Shown: positions 34,928-46,950 of the stretch, piece after piece
How the letters are laid out: the number at the start of each line of letters is the position of its first letter
Position numbering within the stretch: the stretch's first letter is position 1
DNA from: Asterias rubens
Lineage: Eukaryota; Echinodermata; Asteroidea; Forcipulatida; Asteriidae
DNA length: 64,000 bases
NCBI RefSeq assembly: GCF_902459465.1
Contig: NC_047063.1
Coordinates: 12,771,343-12,835,342 of the forward strand
Direction: 5' to 3'
The notes under the pieces: model-generated
Told to the model about the DNA's origin: nothing
Database searches by the model: none
The model's input: only the letters and a program-made list of their open reading frames with translations
Translations under genes and position numbers: made by a program

Positions 34928-37900
34928 ATGGTATATAAAATACCCAGAAAATCCTGCACAGCCTCAACAATGCTTCTACTGTGGTTTACTGTGATCGTTT
35001 GTAGCTGTTTATACATCAAGCAAACCAACTGTAGTTATTTCACAAATGGAGAAACAGATTTGTTTGTTCGTAAGCATCCCCAAGAATTGTTTTGTGAGGC
35101 GGATTTTGGTAAGTAGGCTTATTGTAGCATTGGTTGTAAATAGTGAAGCTATATCATGTTATACTGATTCACATGAGCCCATTGAACACAAAATAGGCCT
35201 ATCTTTGGTTTCATTCGAGTTTTTAAAAAACAAAATACAAACTTAATTAATAATGATGATTGGGTAAATATGTAGTATAAATAGCCAAAGAAAGCAATAT
35301 TCAAATTCAAACTGAAATTGTCATCTTACATAATGCAAAATATCCAGGGAAGATGTGTACTACGTTTCAAGCACTCCTAACATTAATTGCAAAACCAACT
35401 AACTTGTTTAAAGCACTTTTAGCACCATTTTACTTCCAAGTTTAGTGGTCAATGAAAACGACATTGGCTTTTATCACCAACATTTTATTTGAGAAAGTTT
35501 TCTGTCAGAACCGTTTCCCAGATTGGGTTTCCAACTACGAATTATTCTTACTGCGTGGACTATAAACCTCTCCAAATTGTATGTAAAAGCGTTCGCTGTT
35601 AATTGGAATAAATAATTATTCCACGTGTTAGTTTTGTTGTATAATTATCTACATTTATAAAAGTTTTACAATCGAACGATTACATTCCCTTTAAATTCGG
35701 CCTCACTAAAAATGAATCGAACCCATTGCTAAATTAAAACCAACAACAAATCATGGGACTGTTTTCCCCCCAAATAGTTTTGGCTGGTAAAGTGTTAAGG
35801 ATAACGAAGTCTTGCTTATCACTTCAAGAACGGCACGTGTTCATATCGGCCTCGCAATCACCTGCCGCATTGATACCAACCAATGTCACCGTGCTGGTCG
35901 TTAAAGTCAAGCTAGTCTACAAGGGGAGGCGTTTGGTAAAGCAAGGGAACACTGTGGTGCTGGTTACTAGTGAAAATACATCTCGTTTAGTCATTGCTCT
36001 ACGGAAATCGTATGTGTTTACAGGTAAGAATTTGTTCATGTAAAAGACATCACACTTTGAGGTGTATCTCTGCGGGTACTGAACAGTTGACCGGTGTCGT
36101 ATGCAATTATGTCCTCTGTGCAGTACTATCCGGAGGACATTATTGCGTATGCAATAATGTCCGCCGGACGGTTTTGCATATGCAATCGTGTCCGCCCGGA
36201 CGCTGCTGCATAATGCAATTGTGTCCGCCCGGACACATTTGCATTTGCAGTTGTGTCCGCCCCCGCGCAAAACCGTCCTTGCAGTAAATTAAACGCCCTT
36301 GGTCTACGGAACAGGTTCGCCATTTTTTTTTACAAGCTAAGTGCATGTCGTAGCCCCGGACACGATTGCATATGCAATCGTGTCCGGAGCGGACAGTATT
36401 GCATGGCGGACATAATTGCAGCTGACACCAGTCTAGAATGAATGAGGAACTTTTTAGGACGCAAGTTGGCAGCAGACTTACCAGGTTTAGCTTTAGGGAA
36501 ATGTAGGCATGCCCAAAAGTGCATAAACAATGTACTGGAATGTGGCTGCTTCTTCTTAAAACAACATACAATGATAGAAGCCCCACTGAAAAAATTATGA
36601 CAAATTCATTTAAAGTATTTGCCTCTTTATTCAGCCATATTCAAACAAGCATGCGCACAAAGGCGCACAGCCAAAACAGTGCTTCTCCAAATACATTTTA
36701 TACTATTTTTGTGTAGCGTTCTTTTGTTCTTTCTTTTGTCCTTTCCCTTATGGAGTTCCTTTGTTTTCCCTCATTGTTTTGTCTTTTGGGCTACATTCGG
36801 CGGGTACCGAAAATTAGCACGGGCCCTTGTCATAACATGAACACTTGTAATGACGTAAATGACACAAAATCGCACAGACATAACGACGTGAGGCCCTTTC
36901 GCACGGGTCACTTTTTGAAAACACAATTTCACACTATAATTCTCAAGTTACCGTGCTTACCCTTTCATTTATGGTTGCCTGTTTTTTTTGTTTTTTGAAG
37001 GATTCGTCCACTTGAAGAACGTTCCTACGGGCGTTGGTCCATGCGCGAGTTTACTTCATTTTGGCAAACATGTCTTTGTGGAGAATCAACTCAACTTCAT
37101 GTTAGGATGTTCGTGGTACCAACTTAGACGTAGACTCTCTGAGCAACAGAGACATGGCTTGACGGGAGCCTACGCTAATAGTAACCGATGCCAGGTAAGT
37201 CTTTATGTATGTGACTTTGCCTTAGATTCTATGTCAGTTTGAACCATTTCTTTGTCATTTTGAAACAAATTCCGGGTCAAACTGACACGGAAAAAGGTTA
37301 GGCCCAATTGAATCTCAACATCCGGGTCAATTTTTCATATCTTTATTGAGTGTATAACGATAAATATGTTTGACTATAGGATGTTATTATCGATTAATCA
37401 GTGACGAACTGTTGAGCAATCGATTTGCGTTTATTGAGTATATGCCTCAGTCGGAATCCAGTGCAGAAGGTTTGAGTTTTGCATGAGTAGCCTTTTGAGT
37501 AAATTCTAATATGATATTTATTATGTAAAAGGACCTGACTCAGCTAGATGGACTTATAGAACCAAGCGCCATTATTGTTTAAATTAATTCATGAGATATT
37601 GAAGAGATAGGACGAAGTTTAACTTAGTATTAATGCAAATAACAACCTTTGTCAAAAACATGTGTCCCGAAATTTGAATCTGAGTAAACGGACATGATCA
37701 CTCCGGATTTTCGGTGATAGCTCAAAAACGCGACACCGTGTTATTTACATTTATATAGACTATGAATGAAAGTAAAACAGTTGAACTGCGGTTCCACAAA
37801 CCAAAGGTATATACTTTGTTCATGTCGCTGATAAATCGTCCCTAAAATCTATCTCCAACACATTCAACATGTTCAGAGAAGAGTTTTTTAGGCTCTTCGT

Positions 37901-38315
37901 AGAGCAAACATGACTTTCTCATGATTCTCCAACTGAGGGCATAGGTTTGCTCAGTCGGCACGTTAATCCGGAGGTCGTTGGTTCACATCTTGTCTTGGCA
38001 ATTTGTCGTTGTACAAACCCAAATCACGTAAACAGTTTCCCTTGTGGTTTATTATTTGATATATCTTAGATTGTGAGATGTTACGGTAGTCAGGAGGAGC
38101 CCCAGCGATGCTTCGGTGACCTCAAGAGGGCGCTGTTAGGCCAAGGTTGTGTGATGTATCGCAATACTGAGTTGATTCTAGTTCAGCAGATGACGTGTTC
38201 CCCGTCCTGTGATGACGGAACCTGCAAGTGGATGACCTGTGCCTCAAAGAAAAAGTCATGTGACAAAAAGAGACGACACATCTCGAGAGTTCTCAGAGAT
38301 CCGTTTAGAGATTAA
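34928..38315 (+). CDS. TIMP/tensilin-like secreted protein, four exons
   Basis: Exons 34928-35108, 35778-36023, 37001-37194 and 38070-38315 join in phase to 288 residues. All introns are GT...AG. A hydrophobic signal (MLLLWFTVIV, about residues 15-24) is followed by the TIMP signature HPQELFCEADFVLAGKV (50-66; compare HPQ..FC.AD..I.AK in TIMPs). LVYKG (106-110) matches the TIMP M/YKG turn. GPC (about 157), GCSW (about 180) and LSEQQRHGL (188-196) match the end of the inhibitory domain. Exon 4 gives a Cys-rich C-terminal domain (TCSPSCDDGTCKW) and a basic tail with KKRR. There are 14 Cys after the signal core; TIMPs have 12. Sites for N-glycosylation: N34, N96, N127. Known relatives are metalloproteinase inhibitors and, in sea cucumbers, tensilin, a stiffener of mutable collagen. 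The Cys-x-Cys expected six residues before H50 is absent (D44, F46), so protease inhibition is doubtful. Confidence 0.82.
36091..36431. mobile_element. Inverted-repeat element rich in TGCATATGCA, copy 2
   Basis: The left end CCGGTGTCGTATGCAATTAT is inverted at the right end (ATAATTGCAGCTGACACCAG). It lies 68 bp after TIMP-like exon 2. ATGCAAT-type motifs occur repeatedly on both strands. Confidence 0.75.
37946..38035 (+). repeat. tRNA-derived SINE-like fragment
   Basis: GCTCAGTCGGCACGTTAATC, then GGAGGTCGTTGGTTCACATC, then GGCAATTTGTCGTTGTAC, as in the family at 15441. It lies just upstream of the TIMP-like exon 4 acceptor. Confidence 0.5.
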
Positions 38316-40266
38316 TAAACTCCACAACAAACTGAAAGGAGAGGTGCACATTGCAATAAGCCATCTTGAGATAATGGTGTACACATCACCATGACACTAT
38401 TAGGTTTGAGTTCCATGACACTATTAGGTTTGAGTTCATGACACTATTAGGTTTGAGTTACACCAAAACCAAACAGTGAACTACTATAGACGATGTGACC
38501 TGTGATATCACACGTTTACAAAAGAGCCACAGAGCCTGGACTTCCTGCAGGTACGATTTGTTCACTGCCTGCACAATGGAAGAAAATATAAAATCATATA
38601 TTTTATGGCGATTGCACTAACTAATTTTATCAACTTTTGATATGATTACAGGGGCCACATGTCAAAACTTGTCCAGCTTTTTCTTTCATCACTCTTGGAT
38701 TTATGCGGAAATTATGACAAAACAAAGTAATGTCACTATTCCTTGCAATAGGACCAGTGCAGTATCTTGCCTGCCAGATTACCTAAAGAATGCACAAGGT
38801 CACACTTATTGTAAACAAAGTTCACATGGTCTTCAGTCTCCACCATTATCTCAAAAGGCTAATGTTGTGTTTGTTGGTACGCTGGGTGGCACCAGACCTA
38901 CCTAAGTTAGTTCATTGTTCTTGGTTATAATGTGCACGTGCTCAGAAAAGTTAACGATGCGAATTTACCTGGATAAGTCTGCTGCCACCTATAGCGTTCA
39001 AAAGTATTCAATTATTTTCATCATAGAGAGCTCTTGAATGAAACAAAACCCACTGGTGATTCATAACAGAGTCTGTTAATAGAATTTGAAATTGGTTTTG
39101 CCTAAATACTGAATAATAAGACAAATTGCTATGTTGAATGCATTAAGACAGGATTTGTACTGACAAAAACAATTGCAGACAGTGTCAACATTTTGCTTAA
39201 CCAAATTATGTACATGAAATGAAAAGTCTGTGGAATTTGGGGCTTTAAACTTTTAGACCAAAATGTAATAATGGTGCTTTTTATCTTTAACAGTCCTCTG
39301 TATATAGGCCTACATTTAAAATGTAGATTCACACCTGTTGGCTAACTGTCGGCCTAGCGTCTAGGAGGTCGACCATAATATCTTTATACTTGTCTTGTTT
39401 AGTGTTCTGTCCGTGGTGAAGCTTTCATCAATGTTTAGACATGTACATTTTCCATTTTTATCTTTGTAATTGACAATAAGTAATTAATTGAATTGATTTA
39501 TTTATAGACTATACTCAATATTATGTACGGTACTCAGGAACAAAATTCGAGTTGAATCCCATTGAGTCCCATTGATATTTTCAACGGGATTCAGTTGGAT
39601 TCAATTATTGGGTTCAATGGGACCCCCTGTGGATCACATTTATTTTAGATCCCATTGAATACTTCCAAAATTCCATACCACTACAGCTGCAACAAGCAAT
39701 GTTAGCGAAACGAAAAAATTCCACGATAACTTTTCAATGATTCCTCAGAAAATTGGTTCGATAACAATTGTTCAATGAATGTTTTAACATACTTAATTTC
39801 AGCTTCCCAGTAAACATAAACACATTATCTTAAGTCTCAACAATTTGACTAAGCACATAATAGTAATGTCGAAGTGTGCGGGGTTAGCTAGGACTATGTA
39901 GCCTGAACATCACACTTCGAGGCTCGTAAATAACGCCGTAGATCTGCTGTTGAGACCACGTCCATAATCACCTTTGACCTCTAATCATTGCACATGACCT
40001 TCATGGTTCTGGAGATTCGCAGTTGAATCCGACGTACATGTGTATACATCTGTTTTTATCATTGCGGATACGGACAAGGGACCATTTTAGATTAACCCGG
40101 TGTCACCTGGAGTGCGTTTTGGCGACCCCAACCAGAAACATTGGTTATCGGTTGAGCGTTTTTGCGTATTCGGTTGAGCGCGGTGACGATGCTGTTCAGA
40201 CCAACCGGTAACCGACTTGCTGAGTTGGTTGGGCTTTGGTTGGGGTCGCCAAAACGCACCCCTGTG
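38316..40266. other. 3' flank of the TIMP-like gene and intergenic DNA
   Basis: AATAAA overlaps the TIMP-like stop region (38313-38320). Three short direct repeats of CATGACACTATTAGGTTTGA occur at 38390-38455. No further exon is supported; short open frames here lack conserved motifs. Confidence 0.45.
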
Positions 40267-40268
40267 TA

Positions 40269-40390
40269 AGGCCGTGTCCGAAAAGACGACTTCGGCTACA
40301 GCTACGTCTAGATCAGCGCGTCTACCAGTGTTGAAGAATAGGCAGACGCGCGCGATCTAGCCGTAGCTGTAGCCGTTTCGGACACGGCCT
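40269..40390. mobile_element. Near-perfect hairpin MITE at a TA target
   Basis: AGGCCGTGTCCGAAAAGACG pairs with the right end GCCGTTTCGGACACGGCCT, flanked by TA on both sides. The arms share GGCTACAGCTACGTCTAGAT-type text. A decayed relative lies at about 8938-9063. Confidence 0.8.
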
Positions 40391-41074
40391 TAGTCAAAGA
40401 ATTAGGCTGTAGAAAGTTTAGTCAAAAGAGGGCGCTATCGACGAAATTTCTAGACAACTTAACTTGCCAAACTAGGGGACATAATCCCCGGTGATATTCG
40501 TCTGTGACACCGGCCAAACCAATGTTTATTTATGAGTTGTACAGTTCTTTTTTAACAAACCACCGGCCCACTTTTGTTTATGAGTTTTCTTAACTTTCAA
40601 GTAATGATCAGCAGAATTTGTTGAGGTGCTATTTGGTTGTCTATTATACGTTTACTGTTCGAACAGCCTGCAGCGAAATCAAATTCCCTTATTTTTCATT
40701 TTCTTAAAATGTATCTTTTATCTTAAAAGTATTCAATACCTAACTTGTCTACTTTTTCGTTTTCAACATGAAAATAAGATACTGTATTGAGTTTAAGTAG
40801 ATCTGTTCATGGATGTTAATTTTCCACGCTGTGTCTTTTAAAAAATACGGTTTATACACGCCTCCGCTCCATCAGTCATTTCGAAATCGTGCGCTCTAAA
40901 AGTAGGTGAGTGTCCAGCAGCCGGAGTCCAATCCGAAGCCATTCGGAAAGGGTCTCAAGTATACGTTGAAACATGCCGGAGGATGGGGCAGGGGTTTTCC
41001 ACAAAATGTTTCCATAACATGCCAAATTTAAGGCTCTAGAATTAGTACACTAGTTTCCTCCCTATTAAATCTTC

Positions 41075-41461
41075 TTAAAGGCAGTGGACACTATTGGTAA
41101 TTACTCAAAATAATTATTAGCATAAAACCTTTCTTGGTGACAAGTAATGGGGAGAGGTTGGTGGTATAAAACATTGTGAGAAACAGCTCCCTCTGAAGTG
41201 CCATAATTTTGGAGAAAGAAGTAATTTTCCACGAATTTGATTTCAAGACCTCAAGTTTAGAACTTGAGGTCTCGAAATCAACCATCTAAACGCACACAAC
41301 TTCGTGTGACAAGGGTGTTTTCTTCTTTCATTATTAGCTCGCAATTTTGATGACCGATTGCGCTCAAATTTTCACAGGTTTGTTATTTTATGCATATGTT
41401 GAGATACACCAACTGTGTAGGCTAGTCTTTGACAATTACCAATAGTGTCCACTGCCTTTAA
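41075..41461. mobile_element. Complete main-family TTAA MITE
   Basis: TTAAAGGCAGTGGACACTAT on the left and its inverted copy TAGTGTCCACTGCCTTTAA on the right, with TTAA at both boundaries; 387 bp with the usual central palindrome. Confidence 0.88.
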
Positions 41462-41520
41462 GAATTCCTGAGACTCCAAGCCCCCAATGAAGACACAATG
41501 GAGGCCCAGATGATCATGCC

Positions 41521-41538
41521 CCCCCCCCCCCCCCCCCC
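41521..41538. repeat. Poly(C) tract
   Basis: About 18 consecutive C. Other homopolymer C/G tracts occur at 2342-2357, 54389-54434 and 61706-61720. Confidence 0.85.
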
Positions 41539-42928
41539 TATGCAACGATTGTTGAAACTGTAACCGAAGAAATATTTGTCTGGTCCCGTTGTTGTGCTCC
41601 ACAGTGCATTTAACATTCTACACGGACAAATACCGTGTGTAGGATACTCTGTGTTTTCAGTAAAGGCACTGGCTGTTTTTGGTTTATAAATAATTATGAG
41701 GGTTCAAGGTTGACTCCGGTTGAGAGAGTACGTGGCTCTGGAGAAAATTGTTTAACTGAGTTATAGATAGCTTCTGCACTGTTGATTTTGTGTTTAAAAA
41801 CAATGCTGTTTATAACCAGTTTATGACTGTATAACTATGGGGAACCATCAACCTGGCAAAAATGGCTCTCCACCGGACCCACAGACCGTCCCATTTCTGG
41901 TCGACTTCGGTACGGGCGATGAGTTCCTGAACAAGTGGGTCGAGTTGGCACATAAATACGGTAGTGTGTTCAGCGTGAAGATGGAGGGGCGTTGGGTGGT
42001 GTTTGTGACGGGTTGGGAGGCAGCTCGAGAGGTGCTGGTGAAGACGGAATTGGACTTTGCAGATAAGCCGCGATATCCATCGTCTGAGGTACACAATCTT
42101 GAATATAAAGGTAAGAAGGGCAGTCACAAGTTAAACAATAATTGCAAGTTCAATGAAATCATTCTCAAGTTAATTGAAATGGCGCCCTCTTGTGCTCAAG
42201 CGTATTATTAGCATCCAGATAAAAGAGACCAATTGAACAATGATGAACGGTGAAGGGGAGACAACCTTGGACTTTACACGGGTAAAGCATGGGTAAAGTA
42301 ATACATGGTTACTGCTTTTCAATCTGGACACCCTATATGAACAGCACCCCCTTAGGCATGTATTTAACAAACAGCCTTTTGGTTAGACATGACAACTAAA
42401 TTCTATACATCTTTACAGCATGTCTTTAAAACAAAAAGGGTAAAAAGGCCTAAAACCATCAGATTTCCCCCACAACCCCCAACTCCGGAAGAAGAAAGTA
42501 GAAGCTTTCAATCCATCAAAGTACAAACTAATGCGTATAATAACAATAAAGCAAGAAAAAACAATTTAATTTTTTTTTTTCATTCTGAGTTGCTTTAAGC
42601 AAAAGTGTTGCGACCTAAGATTTGGTTCAGTACCTATATCCCACAATGGTCCTCAAAGTAACAGCATTAATAAGACGAAAATAATTTTCAAATTATCGGT
42701 CAACAATTTCTCCTGCCATTTGTATTAAGCATACTTATATCTTACGGTAGGTTAAACCATGCCCGACGTTTGTATTTTTACGCAGTCCACACGTTATTCT
42801 TGTAACTGGTTTATTTATTTGTTTTTGAATGATCATGTCTCTTTGTATAATTATCTTTACATAATCTCGCTTTCATTGGTGCTCTGGTGGCCAGTGCTAC
42901 TTCATCTTTTTCGTGCAAATAAACTCTC

Positions 42929-42929
42929 A

Positions 42930-42966
<37 letters not shown>
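42929..42966. repeat. (CAA)n microsatellite
   Basis: Twelve or so CAA units in the first P450 pseudogene intron. Confidence 0.9.
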
Positions 42967-42967
<1 letters not shown>

Positions 42968-43491
42968 TAATATGTACATGCTGCATCCCGCATCCCTCGA
43001 CCATGGTCCCATGCATGCCCTGCAACATAAAATCCTGCCACATAACAAAATTCATGACTAAAATCGTCTGATGCATAAGGACAATGTCTTTAAGAGGTCC
43101 GCTCAATCTTAGTTACGATCCGATCAGGGACCGTCTGGAAAATAATATACAAATTTACCTTGAGACCTCAGAGGCCTACGTGCTAAATCATAATGCGCGG
43201 GAGAATATTGCAGCTTCTCCTCTATGGCATGAATGAGATGATGAGAGGTCAAAGCTATTACCTCGCTATCTGAAAGGAATATATGGAATGTACTTGTATT
43301 TGTATTAGATAAGGATTGAAAGCATTGATAAGTTCTTGTGTCGGTTTCACCATTATACGAGTCAAGTATTAAATTGGCATGCAGTGTTCTTTTCTTGCAA
43401 AAGGGAGGTATATCTTCCCATATAGGCCCCTACATAGCAAATTATTTTGCTGGGTTAGATAGACACTGAGAAGATTTTTTAGTGTGCCATA

Positions 43492-43834
43492 TATCCTGAT
43501 GATGGTTAGCATGACCCGACTCGGATTAACAAATCCTTTGTATCCTGATGATGGTTAGCATGACTCGACTCGGATTAACAAATCCTTTGTATCCTGATGA
43601 TGGTTAGCATGACCCGACTCGGATTAACAAATCCTTTGTATCCTTATGATGGTTAGCATGACCCGACTCGGATTAACAAATCCTTTGTATCCTGATGATG
43701 GTTAGCATGACCCGACTCGGATTAACAAATCCTTTGTATCCTGATGATGGTTAGCATGACCCGACTCGGATTAACAAATCCTTTGTATCCTGATGATGGT
43801 TAGCATGACCCGACTCGGATTAACAAATCCTTTA
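43492..43834. repeat. 7 x 49-bp minisatellite
   Basis: Seven head-to-tail copies of TATCCTGATGATGGTTAGCA ... AACAAATCCTTTG. Copies differ by one or two bases (CCTTATG in the fourth, GACTCGACT in the second). Intronic in the P450 pseudogene. Confidence 0.95.
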
Positions 43835-43846
43835 TATTATTTAAGG

Positions 43847-44045
43847 GCCCAATTTCAGAGAGCAGAAAATTTGCCTAAAAGATTTCTGCCAAGCAACAAT
43901 AAATAGGAAACAAGTCACAAACGCCACATTTGAATTGGTGTTTTCGCTGGTAACCCTTTTCTGGTAAGCATAATTTTGTTGTGCTTATAAGCACAACAAA
44001 ATTATGCTTATTTTAACAATTCAAAATTCATGTTGAGTTGTCACA
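43847..44045. mobile_element. MITE remnant with 46-bp perfect palindrome
   Basis: GGGCCCAATTTCAGAGAGCA resembles the element family ending ATGAAATTGAGCCC at 57485-58161. It contains a perfect 46-bp palindrome at 43965-44010. Confidence 0.55.
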
Positions 44046-44204
44046 TAAACATGGTTTGTATACATTTTATTTAGCAAATGTATTTGCTCCTGAAGGCGAC
44101 CAGAGCATAATCTAACCAAAACGTTGAGTCGTTAACCACCGGTTCTTTTCAGAACAAACTCTACTCTAAAGAGATGTTCACATGGGTACTACCGCAAATC
44201 TCTC

Positions 44205-44590
44205 TTAAAGGCAGTGGACACTATTGGTAATTGTCAAAGACTAGCCTTCACAGTTGGTGTATCTCAACATTATGCATAAAATAACTAACCTGTGAACATT
44301 TGAGCTCAATCGGTCATCGAAGTTGCGAGATAATAATGAAAGAAAAAACACTCTTGTCATACGAAGTTGTGTACGTTTAGATGGTTGATTTCGAGACCTC
44401 AAGTTCAAAACTTGAGGTCTCGAAATCAAATTCGTGGAAAATTACTTCTTTCTCAAATACTATGGCACTTCAGAGGGAGCCGTTTATTACAATGTTTTAT
44501 ACCATCAACCTCTCCCCATTACTCGTCACCAAGAAAGGTTTATGCTAATAATTTTTTTGAGTAATTACCAATAGTGTCCACAGCCTTTAA
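44205..44590. mobile_element. Complete main-family TTAA MITE next to P450 exon 2
   Basis: TTAA at both ends, left TTAAAGGCAGTGGACACTAT, right ATAGTGTCCACAGCCTTTAA. It ends 39 bp before the acceptor of the second pseudogene exon. Confidence 0.85.
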
Positions 44591-46599
44591 TGCAAAGTTT
44601 CAAATCCAATTTTTTGTTCTGATATCCAGGTATTTTTGATGCCCCTTGTGGTGACCGATGGAAGAACCAGCGAAGTTTCGCTCTGACTACACTTCGTAGC
44701 TTTGGCTTCGGTAAAGTCAGCCTCGAGGGCTCCATCACAAAACAAGTTGGAACTTGTCAAGAATTTAAAGGTAAAATTCAGTATTTCATACGGCAGCGGA
44801 TGCGGCAAATCTCGTACACGTTGACGTATTGTGTACGTACACAGTAAGTTTAAATTTATCGTGTACGTACACGATAGGTTATTCGTATGTATTCGTATAC
44901 GATAAGAGATAATTTGTTTTTGTTTTCATGTGGTATCTTTCCTCGCCTGACCCGGAAACGCCCCGAACTGGGTCAATTCTGACCCAGGTGTAGAAAAAGG
45001 TGCGTTTGAATCAGTCAATGATAATTCTTGTTCTTTTCTATGTTTAAATGGTCTTCAAAATCAAGCAGTAGACTGCAGGGATTTGCTGGGTGCACACACG
45101 GCAAACGTTCTCTTTGCATTGATCTTTGGACTTCGCTAAGCTCACGATGACCACGTGTTCCAAAGTCTCCTCAAAATATTCGCGGGTACTCATGCTCGAC
45201 AACAGTGGCTTTAGTACGTCGGGTGGTACCAGTGTTAAAGAGGCGGCAAAAGGTCTTGACGACTTCTTGGAAGATCAGATTCAAAAACACGCGGACTCTC
45301 GAAGTGTAGGTGAGGAACCACGAGATTTCACCGATGCTTACCTGGCGAAGATTGATCAGGATCCAGAGAATTTCAGCTATATGATGAGCTATCGTATGTT
45401 CTGATGGATTTACTTGGCGCTTGGATTGAATCTGCTTCTTTCACACTCTTGTGGTCTTTGCTTTATATGAGTCTCCTTCTTGATATTCAGGATCGAGTCC
45501 ATCAAGAAATTAAGAAGGTAGGCCCTCTATAGGGTCATATTATTTTGATGTTTAACACATCATGCTGAGGTAGATTAGTTGAGGTCAAACTTTTGGTCAA
45601 ATCTAACAATAGTTATAGAGGGCTCTATAACTTTAGCTGCACAAGAACTGTTGGCATTCATTTCATTCATTCATTCAATGGTTTATTAAAATTCTATTCA
45701 ATTCGCTGCCAGCAGCAGAATTACATGAACAGTTACATAGTTAAAAATTTGGAGTAAAACATTACACACTGGCTAATAACCCCCGGTCACTTCCTTCTGT
45801 TTATATTGACTAACCATAACTATTGTGTTCATCATGAAACATTTTACTATAATTCTTTGCCTTACTAGGAATAAGGATCGATCCAAAAATATAATCTTAC
45901 TTTGGATCTTTTGTGCTTGATCATAATAATCATGTGTGTACGATTGTGATTATACGCATTGCGCCCACTGAAGTAATATCTTCCCAACATGCATCACTAC
46001 ATCCTGAACAAGAACAGTCTTGGATGAGATCGGTGGGGCCTAGTGAAAACCACGCACACATTTTGTTCAGTGTTTGAAAAAGAAACAAAGCTGAAAGTTC
46101 ACTGCTGTCATCAGTAGAGCAAGTCGAGTCACCTAAGGCTTTCACCCTTCCTCCATGCTTGCATTTAGCCACCATTTTAGCATTTGCAGCTGTTTTAGGA
46201 TAATTATTTATTGCCCCTACGTCATCATCTGGCGGAGGATTTAACCTTGGAATGCGTTTGTCAACCTTTGTGAGTCTCTGTGTGGGATTTCAATTCTAGC
46301 ACTGCCAGTCATACTCCTAGAGGAAAGATGTAAGAAAATATACAAGAAGTCTCAGAAAATTGAAATGAGGAGGAAGAGTTAACAAAGTTCATGGCTGTTT
46401 GAAACGTCATCTAGCTTTCTACACATTTGAAATAATGTTTTCCAAACTGAGGCTGGGAGAGCAAGATGACGATGACGGTTGTTTTTAGATTTATACAAAT
46501 GTTTCGTCAACTACTTTTGACACCGCCCCTAATTGCTATACTTCGTGTTTTAACCTCAAGTACGTCCCAAGAAAAAATCTATGCATGCACCCTCAAGAA

Positions 46600-46950
46600 T
46601 ATCACCAGAAAATATATTAAGGATATCCCAAGATAATATATCAAGGCTATCCCAAAGTAATATCTTAGGGATATCCCAAGATAACAAGTTTATCCCAAAG
46701 TAACACATCAAGGATATCCCAGAGTAATATCTGAAGCATATGGCGAGATAATATCTCAAGGATATTCCAGGTTAATATCTCAAAGATATCCGATATCCCA
46801 AGATATTATATCAAGGATATCCCAAAGTTATATCTCAAGGATATCCCAATATAATGTCTGATGGATACCCTACGTTAATATCTCAAGGATATCCCAAGAT
46901 ACCCTCGTTAGTATCTCATAGTTATCCCAAAGTAATATCTCAAGGATACC
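46600..46950. repeat. Degenerate 24-bp minisatellite
   Basis: About a dozen imperfect copies of GGATATCCCAAAGTAATATC plus TCAA. The copies are diverged, unlike the clean 49-bp and 66-bp arrays. Intronic in the P450 pseudogene. Confidence 0.85.

Noticed and set aside
33992-36287. Short Cys/His-rich ORFs (repeated CICN and CPPG phrases)
   Set aside because: They translate the repeated TGCATATGCA element in all frames; the apparent zinc-finger-like spacing is a by-product.
45657-45770. 3' end of another LINE (ATTCATTCATTCAATGG, then AGCAGAATTACATGAACAG)
   Set aside because: It looks like a retroelement tail but no coding remnant is attached, so I did not list it as an element.
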